From positions 1,032,236 to 1,096,235 of the forward strand of contig JXTB01000061.1 in NCBI GenBank assembly GCA_002914805.1: a stretch of 64,000 nucleotides of DNA, in the 5' to 3' direction. This DNA is from Parasponia andersonii (Eukaryota > Streptophyta > Magnoliopsida > Rosales > Cannabaceae). The number at the start of each line of letters is the position of its first letter. Positions within the stretch are counted from its first letter, which is position 1. The position numbers were made by a program, and so were the translations under genes. The notes beneath the pieces were generated by a model. The model did not search any database and was not told the DNA's origin. It was given only the letters and a program-made list of their open reading frames with translations. Below are positions 22,801 to 34,432 of the stretch, in pieces.

Positions 22801-24175
22801 AGTGTGACTATTATTTGTAGGTACAAAAGAAGAATAACTTCTAGTTCTTGGATAATGGTTGCTCCAAACACATGATAGGTGATTATTGCTTGCTTTTATC
22901 ATTTACAAAAAAGAATGGAGGATACGTCACTTTTGGAGACAATGCTAAAGGCAAGATTTTGAATATAGGTAATATTGAAAAATGTTTTATTTATTAATAG
23001 TCTTAAGCACAACTTGCTTAGTATAAGTCAACTTTGTGAGAAGGGTTATCGAGTGACTGTTGAGGCTTCCAAATGCTTGATTGAAGATACTTGTTTAAAG
23101 GAAATTATTTTGAAGGTGAAAGAAAAGACAATATTTATACTATTGATATTGAAAAATATTTTAGTCAAGATAAAAGCTTTTCGATTTTAAAAGATAATTT
23201 TTGGCTTTGGCATAGAAGATTTGGATATGCTAGCATGAATACTATCTCTAAACTTTCTTAGAAAAACCTTGTTAGTGGTTTACCTAGTTTATTTTTTGAA
23301 AAGAAAAGGTCTGTGATGCGTGTAAATTTGGAAAATAAGTGAAAAGTTCTTTTAAATCCAAAAATGTTATTACTACTTCTAGACCTTTGCAACTACTTCA
23401 CATAGATTTATTTGGACCATCAAGAGTAGCTAGTCTTGGTGGAAAACACTATGCTTTTGTGATAGTAGATGATTTTTCAAGAATAACTTGGGTTTTATTC
23501 ATTGCTCATAAAAACAATGTTTTAAATGCACTTACTATCTTTTGTAAGAAAGTGCAAAATTAAAAAGGTACCATCACATTTATTAGAAGTGATCATGGTG
23601 GTGGGTTTGAAAATGATGAAATGAAAGCATTTTACTACAAAAATGGTTTTGATCATAATTTTTCCGATCCTAGAACTCCACAACAAAATAGAGTTGTGGA
23701 AAGAAAGAATAGAACCTTACAAGAAATGACACGAAGTATGCTAAATAAAAATAGTATGTCAAAATATTTTTGGACCGAAGTGGTAAGTACTGCTTGTCAT
23801 ATTGTAAATAGAGTTATGATAAGGCCAATTTTGAACAAGACACCTTATGAGCTTTGGAAAGATAGAAAACCCAACATTGGTGATTTTAAACTTTTTGGTT
23901 GCAAATGTTTTATTTTGAATACTAAAGATAACTTGGGAAAATTTGATTCAAAATCCAATATTGGTATTTTTCTTGGATATTCCACTGCTAGTAAGGCTTA
24001 TAGAGTTTTCAATAAAAGAACATTGGTAGTAAAAGAATCTATGCATGTTATTTTTGATGAGTCTAATGCTCTCCATGAGGAGAAAAAATTGGATGATGAT
24101 GATATTAAAGTTTCGGAACCAAGATTGATTGAGCCAAATGCAAATGAGAAGTCAAATGAAGAGAAAAGCACTTAA
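22801..24175 (+). pseudogene. Copia family B protease and integrase
   Basis: The protease active site reads LDNGCSKHMIGD (22850-22890), with Asn in the place of the usual Ser/Thr after the Asp. Pre-integrase follows as NGGYVTFGDNAKGKI. Integrase starts with the zinc region (WHRRFGYASMNT at 23210). It has all three catalytic acidic residues visible: Asp in LLHIDLFGPSRV, Asp in IRSDHGGGFEND and Glu in QNRVVERKNRTLQEM. The C-terminal part reads KTPYELWKDRKPNIGDFKLF and GYSTASKAYRVFNKRT. Stops at 22850, 23340 and 23562 and frame changes disable it. The order PR-INT-RT is the copia order. Confidence 0.85.
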
Positions 24176-25087
24176 TGAGAACAACAAGATCTTAAGGAAG
24201 AAAAGAAACGCGACAACCGTAACACTCTTTCTCTTCCTTAAGATTTAAAATTCAAATATGCTCATTGTAAAGACTAAATTCTAGGTGACCCTTTACAAGG
24301 TATCAAGACTAGAGAATCACTTAGAAATATAATAACATGGCTTTTATCTCTCAAATTGAACCAAAAAGTTTTAAAAATGTCGAAATTGATGAATCATGGA
24401 TTTTAGCTATACAAGAAGAACTAAATCAATTCGAAAGAAGTGATGTGTGGGAATTAGTTCCAAGACCTAAAGACCAATTGGTTATTGGGAGTAAATGGGT
24501 CTTTAGAAATAAAGTAGATGAGCATGGAGTGATTGTGAGAAACAAAGCTAGATTAGTGGCTCAAGGTTTCAATCAAGAAGAAGGTGTCAATTACAAAGAA
24601 ACCTTTGCATCCGTAGCAAGATTAGAGTCCATAAGGATTCTCTTAGCATTTGCATGTCATAAAGATTTCATTCTACATCAAATGGATATTAAGAGTGCAT
24701 TTCTAAATAGATACATTTTAGAAAAAGTATATGTAGCCCAAGCTGCTGGTTTTCAAATTGAAAAAGGCTCTTTATGGTTTAAAGCAAGCTCCCAGAGCTT
24801 AGTATGATAGATTGAGCTAATTTTTAATTTTAAATGGTTTCACTATGAGAAAAGTGGATACTATTCTTTTTATAAAAAGAAAAAGGGAAAAAATAATTTT
24901 AGCTCAAATTTATGTTGATGATATTATTTTTCGTGCTACTAATATTTCTCTTTATGAAGAATTTTTAAAATGTATGTGTTATGAGTTTGAAATGAGTATG
25001 ATAGGAGAACTCAATTTCTTCCTCAAACTTCAAATCAAATAAAGTAAGGAAGGTATTTTCAGCAACCAATCCAAGTACATCAAGGAT
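24176..25087 (+). pseudogene. Copia family B reverse transcriptase
   Basis: RT begins after an acidic linker. SWILAIQEELNQFERSDVWE and IGSKWVFRNKVDEHG are at 24390-24530. ARLVAQGFNQEEGVNYKETF and HQMDIKSAFLNRYI are at 24550-24715. A frame change falls in the segment that should read as the YGLKQAPRAWY block (24780-24815). The polymerase motif QIYVDDIIFRATN is at 24905-24945. The region ends GELNFFLKLQIK followed by TAA at 25040. Without the frameshift this would be a normal copia RT. Confidence 0.85.
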
Positions 25088-25812
25088 ATGCTCAAGAAGG
25101 TTTACATGGAAAAATCAAAATCAATGAGAACACCTATGAACTCTATAATCAAGTTTGACAAAGAAGAAAATGGTAAAGCAGTAGATATTACTAAATATCG
25201 AGATATGATTGGCTCACTTCTTTACTTAAATACTAATAGACTGGATATAATGTTTAGCATTTGTCTATATGCTAGATTTCAATCCAATCATAAGGAATCA
25301 TACCTTAGTGCAGTATAACATTAATTGAAATATTTACATGGCACTATGGATCTAGGATTATGGTATCCAAAAGGCACACACTTTAACATTACAAGATTTT
25401 CGGATGCAGAATATGCCATTTATCAAACCGATCGCAAGTGCACTAGTGGCACTTGTCATTTTGTTGGTTATTCACTTGTGCCATGATTTAATAAGAAAGA
25501 AAATTCTATTGCTCTTTCTACTACAGAAGCTAAATATATCTCTGCTGGTAGTTATTATGCTCAAATTCTTTGGATGTAACAAACTCTCACAGATTTTAGA
25601 ATGCATTATGAACGCGTACCTATTGAATGTGATAATACTAGTGTTATTAATTTGTCCAAAAGTCTAATTTTGCATTCACGAGCTAAGCATATTGATATTA
25701 GACATTATTTTCTTTGTGATCATATGCAAAAAGATGACATGGTTCTTGAGTTTATTTGCATGGAAAAACAACTGACTGAAATCTTCACTAAACCTTTCAA
25801 CGAGGATTGATT
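25088..25812 (+). pseudogene. Copia family B RNase H and pol end
   Basis: The connection domain gives SMRTPMNSIIKFDKEENGKA and YRDMIGSLLYLNTNRLDIMF. The RNase H core is split between frames, recognisable as FSDAEYA at 25398 and WFNKKENSIALSTTEAKYIS at 25490-25545. The end reads YERVPIECDNTSVINLSKS (catalytic Asp), SRAKHIDIRHYFLCDHMQK and QLTEIFTKPFNED, then TGA at 25808. This is the usual C-terminus of copia pol. Confidence 0.85.
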
Positions 25813-26448
25813 TCGCATGATTCGTAGAGAACTTGGCATGATTTATCATAATGAGCTTCATTTATTTTTCTTTTGGTTTAAATGTTGGTTATTTTGTTTT
25901 GAATGTTTGCTAAATTACTATTTTTTTTTATTTTTTTTGTTAGTTTAATCATTTTTTAGTTTAAAAGCTATTTTGGACAGAATAATTACCGAAATAGAGA
26001 TTTTGGCAAACTGAAAAAGTTTTCAGTGTGCCAAAAAACTAGATTTTGGCAAACTGAAAAAACGTTTTTCGTGTGCTAAAAAACTATCTCAAAAAGGCAG
26101 TTTTCTCTAGAAGAATTGGTAGACTGAAACTGGGTTTTCGGTCTACCGAAATTGCACAGTTCCACATGTATTTAAGTCATTTTGACGTTTTTTCTTCACA
26201 ATTTTTCACATTCTCTCAACCGAAACATCTCTCTCTCATACCCTATTTTCATCTCTTCTCATTCTCAGTTGAATTTTCTCACTAAATCTCTCAATTTTCT
26301 CCCAACCAGAGTTGATCTCATCACTTTTTCAATCTCAATTCTTGTTTTCAGCACTATTTTGCATCAAAATTTGATTTCTTTATCTTCCAAACTCTAGAAT
26401 TCTAAAAATTCCTTGTGTTTGAGTCTTTTTTTTTTCTCTTGATCAAAT
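25813..26448 (+). promoter_or_regulatory. Non-coding leader with promoter-like signals before the extra ORF
   Basis: This follows the pol stop. It holds palindromic motifs such as TTTCGGTCTACCGAAA (26132-26150) that resemble motifs in the family's LTRs, and a TATA-like CATGTATTTAAGTC at about 26165-26178. Next comes a long pyrimidine-rich leader (TCTCTCTCATACCC and onward, 26228-26440) up to the ATG at 26449. The layout is that of a plant Pol II promoter and 5'UTR placed inside the element. Confidence 0.45.
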
Positions 26449-27660
26449 GGCTTCTAGAAGGGAAAATAATGAAAGGGGAAGGAAATTCGTCTTGAGGTAC
26501 AAGAATAACGCACTAAGGCATAGTTAGACACTATTCTTCTTAAATCTCCTACCCTCATGACTAGGTATAAAGAAATTTTTTCCAAAAAGAGTAGCATTTC
26601 GGGTAGAATATTCAATTTTAGGGATTTATCATATGTCAATTTTTTTAGATTATATTGAAAGTATGAGATGGATTGAATTTTGCTCCATTAGGGAGATAGG
26701 GTATCCTAGGCTAGTTAGAGGTTCTATGCTAGTGTAAATATCTCTAGGGGATAACATGCTATCTTTGGTTCCCTCAAGGACATAGATTTTTCCATTATTG
26801 AACAGCTTTTTGTTGATATCCTACATCTTTGTATGGGTGGTTATGAAATTCCCATCACCAACACTTGGCCTATGATTGAGGATTTTGATCCTCAACAAGC
26901 CCTGCTTCATGTCTATTCTCCTGATAGTTTTCAACCTAAGCCTCATGTCACTGATCTTACTCTAGAGGCTAGGATTCTCTTTCAATTCATGTCTCATAAC
27001 ATGATCCCTAGAGTTGGTCATAGGGATGCACCCACCTTTAGTGATATCTGTTTCATTGACTCTATTCTTGTTGGAAGAAAGCTAAATTTGCCATTCTTTT
27101 TTTCTTTGTGAGATGATCAATGCTATAGAGAGTAGGAGATCTTCATTTCCTTATGGTTTCCTTCTCACTTGATCTTCCAACATTTCAACATCTCAACCAT
27201 TGATGAAGCTGAACGCAAACCTTGGTCTATAGATGTGGAGATCAATAATAAGACTTTCAGTCTTATGGGCTTCACTTTTATCAACAATGTATGGGTGGCC
27301 AAGACCAAATAGGCACATGAGCAAGAGATAGGAGCTCAACAAGAAGCAGAAGGTAGTAGAGTTATTGAAGGCACTAAGGAGACTCATGCTGAGGAGGTTC
27401 CTACACAATAAGAAGGCACTGCTGCTCAATCTTTTGACTACATTGAAGCTTTCAACAGCCTCTCAGAATGCCTCAACACCATCCAACTTGATATTCAGCA
27501 CTTGTATGACACTGAACTAGAGCACATCCAGATTCTATTAGCTGATGTCAATTCTATTCGGTAATAACAAGAATGCCAATTTTAGATTATGCAAGATCAG
27601 CAGGACAAGATGATGAGGATGATGCAGTCTTACTTTGGGTATTTCCCTCCTCCCTAGTTG
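26449..27660 (+). pseudogene. Extra ORF downstream of copia pol ('putative plant transposon protein'-like)
   Basis: A decayed ORF starts MASRRENNERGRKFVLRYK and is soon interrupted by stops. Recognisable parts are FNFRDLSYVNFFRLY and SMRWIEFC at about 26610-26685. At 26833-27111 come GGYEIPITNTWPMIEDFD and LTLEARILFQFMSHNMIPR followed by VGHRDAPTFSDICFIDSIL. A C-terminal coiled coil lies at 27430-27600 (SLSECLNTIQLDIQHLYD). The middle block resembles the 'putative plant transposon protein' domain seen in extra ORFs of plant retrotransposons. An env-like role is sometimes proposed for the 3' ORF of SIRE-type elements, but no signal peptide or membrane segment is visible here. The function is unknown. 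Confidence 0.55.
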
Positions 27661-27758
27661 TCTTTTTTTTATTTTTTGTGAGGACAAGATGATGAGGATG
27701 ATGCAGTCTTACTTTGGGTATTTCCCTCCTCCCTAGTTATCTTTTTTTATTTTTTGTG
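27602..27758 (+). repeat. 79-bp tandem duplication at the extra ORF's end
   Basis: AGGACAAGATGATGAGG begins at 27602 and again at 27681. The two 79-bp units differ by single bases and T-run length. The duplication repeats the last codons (MMRMMQSYFGYFPPP) and the stop. Confidence 0.9.
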
Positions 27759-28133
27759 GATTGTTGGTTATTTTTTTTTCATATGAACTCTCTACTTATT
27801 GAACTTTTTATCTGCTCTACAATGGGTGTTATGTTTGCCTTAGTATTCTGTTTTATTCATTATTTTGATGATATCGAAAGGGAGAGAATATGTGTGATTT
27901 AAATCTTTCCTCAATTGGTATCCATGAGCATTTCAATTTTCAATTAATAGGTGGTATAAGGTAGATAATTTCACTTATTTTTCATAAGCTATACATTCAA
28001 AATATGCTTTTTTTACAAGTTTAAGGGAGAGTTTTTACTCTCTAAGAAGAGGATATTTTGAGGGGGAGCTTTATAAGTCAGTAAGGATGCTTATTTCTTC
28101 TTATTTTTCATTCCCTTCTTTCTTTAAATCAAA
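27759..28133 (+). other. Copia 3' untranslated region with polypurine tracts
   Basis: Two purine tracts typical of this group are present: GAAAGGGAGAGAA at 27876-27889 and TTTTGAGGGGGAGC at 28055-28069. The second is the better candidate for the plus-strand primer, although it sits about 65 bases before the TG taken as the LTR start. Confidence 0.5.
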
Positions 28134-28494
28134 TGTTTTGTATCATCAATCATAGACTCTTATTTTGAAGTTAATAAACATATGATTAAGAAATAATAAT
28201 CTACTCGAGTGTGTAGTAAGTTAAATTGAAATGACCAGAAGACATTCAAGATGGATTATGGAAAAGAGCTTAAAGACAAAGATCAAGATAACAAGATCTA
28301 GACTACCAAAGGTTACATACTTAGTTCTTGTTCTTGAATATTTGTCTACACATTATATGATCTTTAATGGCTCAAATTTTCATAATATTGGAAATATTCA
28401 AAGTAAAATTGTCAAATCTATTCATCTTCAATTAAAATAAGTAATTTATTTTATACAAGCTTTTAAATTGACTTATGAATTTCTATAGTCTCCC
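28134..28494 (+). mobile_element. 3' LTR of the forward copia element, interrupted
   Basis: It starts TGTTTTGTATCATC. The part 28156-28230 matches the sense start of the reverse element's LTR (ACTCTTATTTTGAAG then AAACAT). From 28308 it matches the 5' LTR at 19926-20120. It breaks off at TATAGTCTC where an Athila-like element begins. The remainder is not found after that element's end at 34432. Confidence 0.75.
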
Positions 28495-30083
28495 CGCGTA
28501 AGTGCACACAGTCATAAGTAATATTGATTTAGCAGTTAGAGTATCGAACCCATGAGGATTGATTACTAAGTCTAAGCTAAGTATTAAAATTATCTCAATT
28601 CTAACTATATCCAAACAACTGAAATATAGATTTTGATGAAATAAAACAAAGTAACTAAACTAACATTCAAAATAAATAAAAGATAAATATCTAGATTTAC
28701 TAATTTCCCAACCATACTTTAAACATACAATCTCCCAATTTTCCTCTTAAATAAATCAATCCAATAGAGTTTTCAACTGAGAATTCGAATGTATTCACAA
28801 ACTCCTTTCCAAAATATAAGTGAAAACATCAAGACAAACTAATATATTACTTCTAACATAAATTGACCAGATTCTTTTAGTTTAGTTATTCTCACACATA
28901 GGCTGCATAAGTCACATGGGTATATTCCTATCCTATACAAACTTACCTCAAACTAGGCAATCTTATGTTGTTCTACCTATGTTCAAACCTAAATTCCCTT
29001 CCTTTGTTCATAATGGTTTCACTCAACAATCTATTTAGTGACCAATTAAATAGAAGCAATAAGCACAAAGTAAAACAAATAACTCAACAATGGATTTGAC
29101 TAATAAAAGAGGAGAGAAATAATCAAACATAAGTAACTAGGTTGGTTCATATGGTAAAACTAGACAAGAAATATTTAGTTCGTAATATAAGTGGAGAACA
29201 ATAATATTTTAATACAACAGAATCAATAAATATAAATATCAAAGAGAAAAGAGTTTTAGAATTCTCCCTTTTTGAAGAACTTGAAGATATTTATAGAGGT
29301 TGTTAATCTCCTCCTCCAAACTTAGTTTTTGCTCTCTTAATTCCTCCCTCAAAGATTTGCTCTCGATAATATAACTCTCTAAATATGAAAAATACAATGC
29401 AAAACTCACAAGAAAATAAAAGCTAAGAACAAACTATGGTGTTGATGTTAGGGAGGAAATAAAGAAATGGGGGCTTGGAGCTTGTAATCTTCTTCTTCTT
29501 CCTCTTCTTCCTCTCCTTCCATGGCTGCATCCATCTCTCTCTCTTTCTATCCTAAAAGCCTTTTTCAATCCTAAAGATAAGGGTTTTAATAGGTGGCTCA
29601 TATAAACCTAAAGCATGCAGAATCTTGACCTTTAGATTGTGAAAAGTTGATTTTGACCGTCAATTATTGACTCAGGGTATAGAGGGTGACACTGCGGCAC
29701 CATATTTGGTACTATAGTACAAAACTACCTAAGAGTTGGCACTGGGGTACAATTTTTGGTGCTGCAGCACCACTTTTCTACTGGTTTGGTGCATTAGATT
29801 CCTGGGTGCAGTATTTCTTTGTTTGTGCTTCAATTTGCCTCATTTTCATTGTGTTACTACCATATCAAATTGTACTTCAATTCTAATGGTCTAAAAGACC
29901 CATTTGTGAGGCCTAAATTCACCTCATTTTGCATCAAACACCTTTTTTTTTTCTTCTATCAATATACATATACAAAATATCAAAATAACAAGAAAAATAC
30001 TTGAAACAACTTAATATAAACAAAAATATAGTAAAACTTAAGACAAATTAATACTAGATAACTCCAATTTTATAGAGTAAACA
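28495..30083 (-). mobile_element. 3' LTR of an Athila-like gag-only element
   Basis: Collinear with the second LTR at 32802-34432. In sense (minus) it starts TGTTTACTC at 30083, directly after the polypurine tract AAGTTTGGGGTA, so this is the 3' LTR. Its far end is short. The last 36-37 bp present in the partner LTR (TGTTGGTTGAAATGTGC on plus, 32766-32801) are missing. Palindromes of the type GGTGCTGCAGCACC occur at 29693-29775. No pol coding is found in the element. Confidence 0.8.
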
Positions 30084-31735
30084 TACCCCAAACTTACGAT
30101 TTTACTAGTTCTCGAGCGAAAGAAAAAGGAAGACACATAAAAACACATAAGGGGGCATGTATTGATACTAATGATTTCTAATTAGTTTCTCAATACTTAC
30201 ATAATAACATAACTTAAAGAAAAGTGAAAATATTAGATAAGTATTAAGAATAACTTAAGAGCACATCCTATTTCAAATTAGATTTTATGTGTTTGTGTAT
30301 GCCTTTCTCTTATCATTCTGTAAAATCCGGAGAAATTTATGCAAACATATATTACGCACAAAATCTCAAAAGTAACACTTAAGTTCCATAAATTTGCTTT
30401 TCGAAATCATCTTCACTAATATAGATAAACACAACACTAAGGATCAAAAGGTCTTCATTAAGCTTATAATGTTGGCTTAGGTGAAGGATAATAATTTAGG
30501 TAAAATTAGCTCAAATTACCCTTACCTCCAGGACATATGCAAAGCTATTCTTTCACACACCAAACACATGCCATGAAAGTCAAAATTTCTTTTTCTTATG
30601 TAAACTCATAGCCGAATATTTATTTTATTTTTTTTTGTTTTTTGTTTTCTTTTTCTTTTTTTAGTTGCATACTCACAAACTTGTTTCTTTCTTTTATAAA
30701 CAAATGTATAATGTTTTTCTTTTCAATTTCACTCTACCTATCCTCCCATAACATAGCATAGCTCAAAATACTTCAATAAAATAATCAATATGTCAAGAGA
30801 TAAAGGTTGAATGATATTATTTTAGTTTAGGCTAATGTATATGTGGCTGAAAAAGAAAGGGCTTTACAATGTTCAAAATAGGTGTACTATAGATAAAATA
30901 CATCATGGCTACCTTGGAAGGCTCAAACATTCCAAAGATTGCCTAAATCTTTTCCTTGGTGAAATGTTAACTAGGATTTCGCCTCAATAGATTATCAAGC
31001 GAATTCTAGCACTTGTGGGATTACAAAATATCATATTTATATGAATATTCTCTAGATTCACACTAATAAGCACAAAAGCATTGTGCTCAAATATAGACTT
31101 TCACAATCAAATGGAACTAATACAAGAATTATCCATAAGACTAAGTCAATATCCATATGTTTCAACAAGTTATGTACCAATTCACTCAAGGTTCATAACA
31201 TTGGAACTAGATAATCACCAACGGAAGCAAAAAATACCTCTATTTATTAAAATATATAATCACACAATTAAGAAAATAAACATATAATAACAAACAAACA
31301 AACACAAGTACAATCTAACAAGGTTTACTCCTTTCCCCAAACTTAGCATGCAAAATATTGGAAAATTAAAGAGCAAAAGAATGAGTTTAGGGATACTTCT
31401 CTCATTGGCACATAGCCATGAAGCTTGATCTCTTTAAAGTGGTACCAACTCCATAGATTACTCAACATACCAAAATAAAAAGAAATATTTGGGTTGCCTC
31501 CCAAGAAGCGCTTGAATTAAAGGCTTTGGCTTGCCTTTTTAGTTGTGGCTCATCCACAAGTTGAGACCAAATGAGGTCTACCCTTTATATCATCAATTAA
31601 GCATCCTAATGCATAAATGTGATCTTTTGAGCTCCTATTTTGAGAATGCAACACCTCATATTCATAACTAGGAGAGAAGAAATGATGAAAATAAATTACC
31701 AGTAGTTCACTTGCTAGAAATTGTTGATTTAAAGG
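30084..31735 (-). other. Internal non-coding part of the Athila-like element
   Basis: Long AT-rich stretch without a gene. On minus it contains two AAGTTTGGGG tracts (30088-30097 and 31335-31345). At 31490-31530 it contains a segment (GGGTTGCCTCCCAAGAAGCG on plus) of a type that recurs in plant Athila-like elements. It occupies the place where pol would be, so the element is non-autonomous. Confidence 0.5.
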
Positions 31736-32640
31736 TTATGGACAAGAGAATTCATTTCCAAGATCTTCAATTCGAAGTTTTCTTATCAATGGTGGCCTTG
31801 AGATTGAATTTTCTTCATAGGATATGGTATTGATGTTCACATGATGCTCCACATCACTTTGCATAGGGGCATTTCTCCTATCTCCCTCTTTTTCTTGAAG
31901 CTCGAAAATTGACTCAACATCATACAAACCACTAGAAGTTGTAGTGGTGCAAAATTTCTCCTCTGGAGTTGAGTCGGTGTTGCTAAGGAAGGTGTCTTTA
32001 GGATGGTTGATGATTGTAGCAAGATGACCTACTAGATATTCAAGATTTTAGATTAAGGCCTTTTGCTCTTGAAGAAAAGTTTCCATTCTTTGCAATTGTT
32101 GTATCATTATATCTTTTATGGATAGCTTTTCATCTTTCTTGGGGAGGTATGTATCCAATCTTCATATGTAGTGCCCAAGTACCTCCTCCAATGATGGCTT
32201 AACTTCTTGTGTAGGTGGTTGATAAGGAATATCTGATGAGAACATAGGTTCATTATAAAAGTATGATGATGAGTCTTGATTGTTAGACCAAGAGTAATCA
32301 TGGTATGCCTCCTAACTCAGATTGTAGAAATTTGAGTACGGGTAACTTTGTTGCATATGGCATTAGCAACAAAGTGTACCAGTTGTAAGTTGTATAGGCA
32401 TCATTCCCTTGGGTAGCTTACTCCACATAATTGGCAATTCATGAATTGACAATGGGAAGCTTGTGCACTCAAGATATCTACCTCCTTGGTCAATTCACTC
32501 ACTCGAGCAGTCAAATCTATTCTTTCTAATTTTTGTTTACTTCACTCAATTTAGTGTTCAAAGCTATGAAAGATTCATGTCATTATTGATCGGTGTCCAT
32601 CATGTCTCCACCTCCATAATAATCATAGTATGCCACTGAA
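31736..32640 (-). pseudogene. Athila-like gag remnant
   Basis: Minus-strand frames give a Ty3/gypsy gag C-terminal half. First comes LTARVSELTKEVDILSAQ. Then CQFMNCQLCGVSYP follows, where a cysteine pair remains of the CxxC knuckle. Next are a YSNFYN...DYSWSNNQ stretch typical of Athila-type gags and a coiled coil (SIKDIMIQQLQRMETFLQEQ; NLEYLVGHLATIINHP). The tail runs VESIFELQEKEGDRRNAP to NEFSCP before the stop at 31736. Stops interrupt it near 32330, 32385 and 32050. It lies between the primer-binding site (32741) and pol-less sequence, as in gag-only TR-GAG-type elements. Confidence 0.65.
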
Positions 32641-32740
32641 AAAATCCTAAGAAAAATAAATGAATAAATAAATAAATGAAAAGTTTGAATTAAAGCTAGA
32701 ATCGATTGGTATTAATATTAACAAGAATTAGTATTTCAAT

Positions 32741-32759
32741 CCCCCCAGCAATGACACCA
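32741..32759 (-). other. Primer-binding site for tRNA-Asp
   Basis: On minus this reads TGGTGTCATTGCTGGGGGG. It corresponds to the tRNA-Asp-type site TGGCGCCGTTGCCGGGGA of Athila elements with C-to-T or G-to-A changes. It lies six bases from the LTR end at 32766. This fixes the element's orientation as minus. Confidence 0.75.
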
Positions 32760-32765
32760 AAATCT

Positions 32766-34432
32766 TGTTGGTTGAAATGTGCAACTATAAATTCACATAA
32801 TCCCATGAAAGTGCATACGGTCACAAGTAATATAGATTTGGGAGTTAGAAAGTCGAATCCACGAGGATTTTTTACTAAGTCTAAGCTAAGTATTAAAATT
32901 ATCTCAATTCTAACTTTATCCAAACAATCGAATATAGATTTTGATGAAATAAAATAGAGCAACTAAACTAACATGCAAACTAAATAAAAAATAAAAATTA
33001 AGAAAAATATCTAGATTTACTAATTCACTAATCATACTTTAAACACACAATCTCCCAATTTTCCTCTTATATTAATTAATCCATTAGAGTTGTCAACCGA
33101 GAATTCGAATGTATTCACAAACTCCTTTCCAAAATATACGTGAAAATATCTAGACAAGATAATATGTTACTCCTCACATAAATTGACTAGATTTATTATG
33201 TTTAGTTATTCTCACACAAAAGTTGCACAAGTCACTTAAGTATATTCTATGCACAAGTCCTATCCTATGCAAATTTACCCGAAACTAGGTAATCTTATGT
33301 TGTTCTACCTATGTCCAAACCTAAATTCTCCTTCCCAAGTTTATAAAGGTTTTAGTCAACAATCTATTTAGTGATCAATTAAATAAAAACAATAAGCACT
33401 AGATAAAACAAATAACTCAACAATGTATTTGATTAATAAAGAAGGAGAGAAATACACAAACACAAGTTACTAGGTTGGTTCATATAGTAAATCTAGACAA
33501 GAGATATTTAGTTCATAATATAAATTGAGAATAATAATATTTCAATACTTTAGAATCATGAAATACAAATATCAAAGAGAAAAGAGTTTTAGAATTCTCC
33601 CTCTTTGAAGAGCTTGAAGATGTTTATGGAGGTTGTCAATCTCTTCCTCCAAACTTGGTTTTCGCTCTCTTGAATCCTCTCTCAAAGATTTGCTCTCAAC
33701 AATATCACTCTCTTAGTATGAAAAAATACAATTGAAAACTCATAAGAAAATAAAGAAAAGAAGCTAAGAACAAACTATGGTTTTCATGTTAGGGAGGAAA
33801 TCAAGAAATGGATGCTTAGAGCTTGTAATCTTCTTCTTCTTCCTCTTCTTCCATGGCTGCCTCCTTGTCTCTCTCTCTCTCTCTCTCTCTCTATCTCAAC
33901 ATGCCTTTTTTAATCTCAAAGATAGGAATTTAAAGTGATGACTAATGTAAACCTGAGGCAAGCTGAGTCTGGACCTTTGGTTCATCAAAAAGTTAATCTT
34001 AGCCGTTAATTATTGACTCAAGATATAGAGGGTGGTACCGCGGTACAATTTTTCGCACTACAGTACTAAAACAACCTAAGAGTTAGTGCTGGGCTGCCAT
34101 TTTTGGCGCTGTAGCGCCACTTTTCCGTTAGTTTGGCACCTCTATTTCTCAAGTGTGCCATTTCTTCATTTGAATTCCGATTTACCTTATTTTTATTGCG
34201 TTACGACCATATCAGATTCAACTTTAATTCTAATAGTCTAAAATACCCATTTTTGGGGGCGTAAATTCACCTCATTTTGCATCAAACACCTTTGTTTTAT
34301 TCTTCTGTCAACTTAAACAAACAAAATATCAAAACAATAAGAAAAATACTTGAGACAACTTAATATAAACATGAACATAGCAAAACTTGTGGTAAATTAG
34401 TAATAGATAACTCTAATTTTATGGAGTTAATA
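32766..34432 (-). mobile_element. 5' LTR of the Athila-like element
   Basis: Complete LTR (about 1667 bp) starting TGTTGGTTG on plus and aligned to 28495-30083 along its length. Its right end is aligned to ...GAGTAAACA of the partner, here changed to ...GAGTTAATA. ATAGTC follows, and ATAGTC also precedes the left LTR at 28487-28492, a tentative TSD. Palindromes GGTACCGCGGTAC and GGCGCTGTAGCGCC lie at 34035-34125. A (CT)n run lies at 33868-33893. Confidence 0.8.

Noticed and set aside
32741-32759. 3' end of a tRNA-Asp gene
   Set aside because: Only the 3' acceptor-stem complement is present, six bases from an LTR end. It is a primer-binding site and no tRNA body follows.
32706-32962. Overlapping 83-88 codon frames on both strands
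   Set aside because: They lie in the start of the Athila-like LTR and its primer-binding region. The partner LTR at 28495 does not keep the frames.
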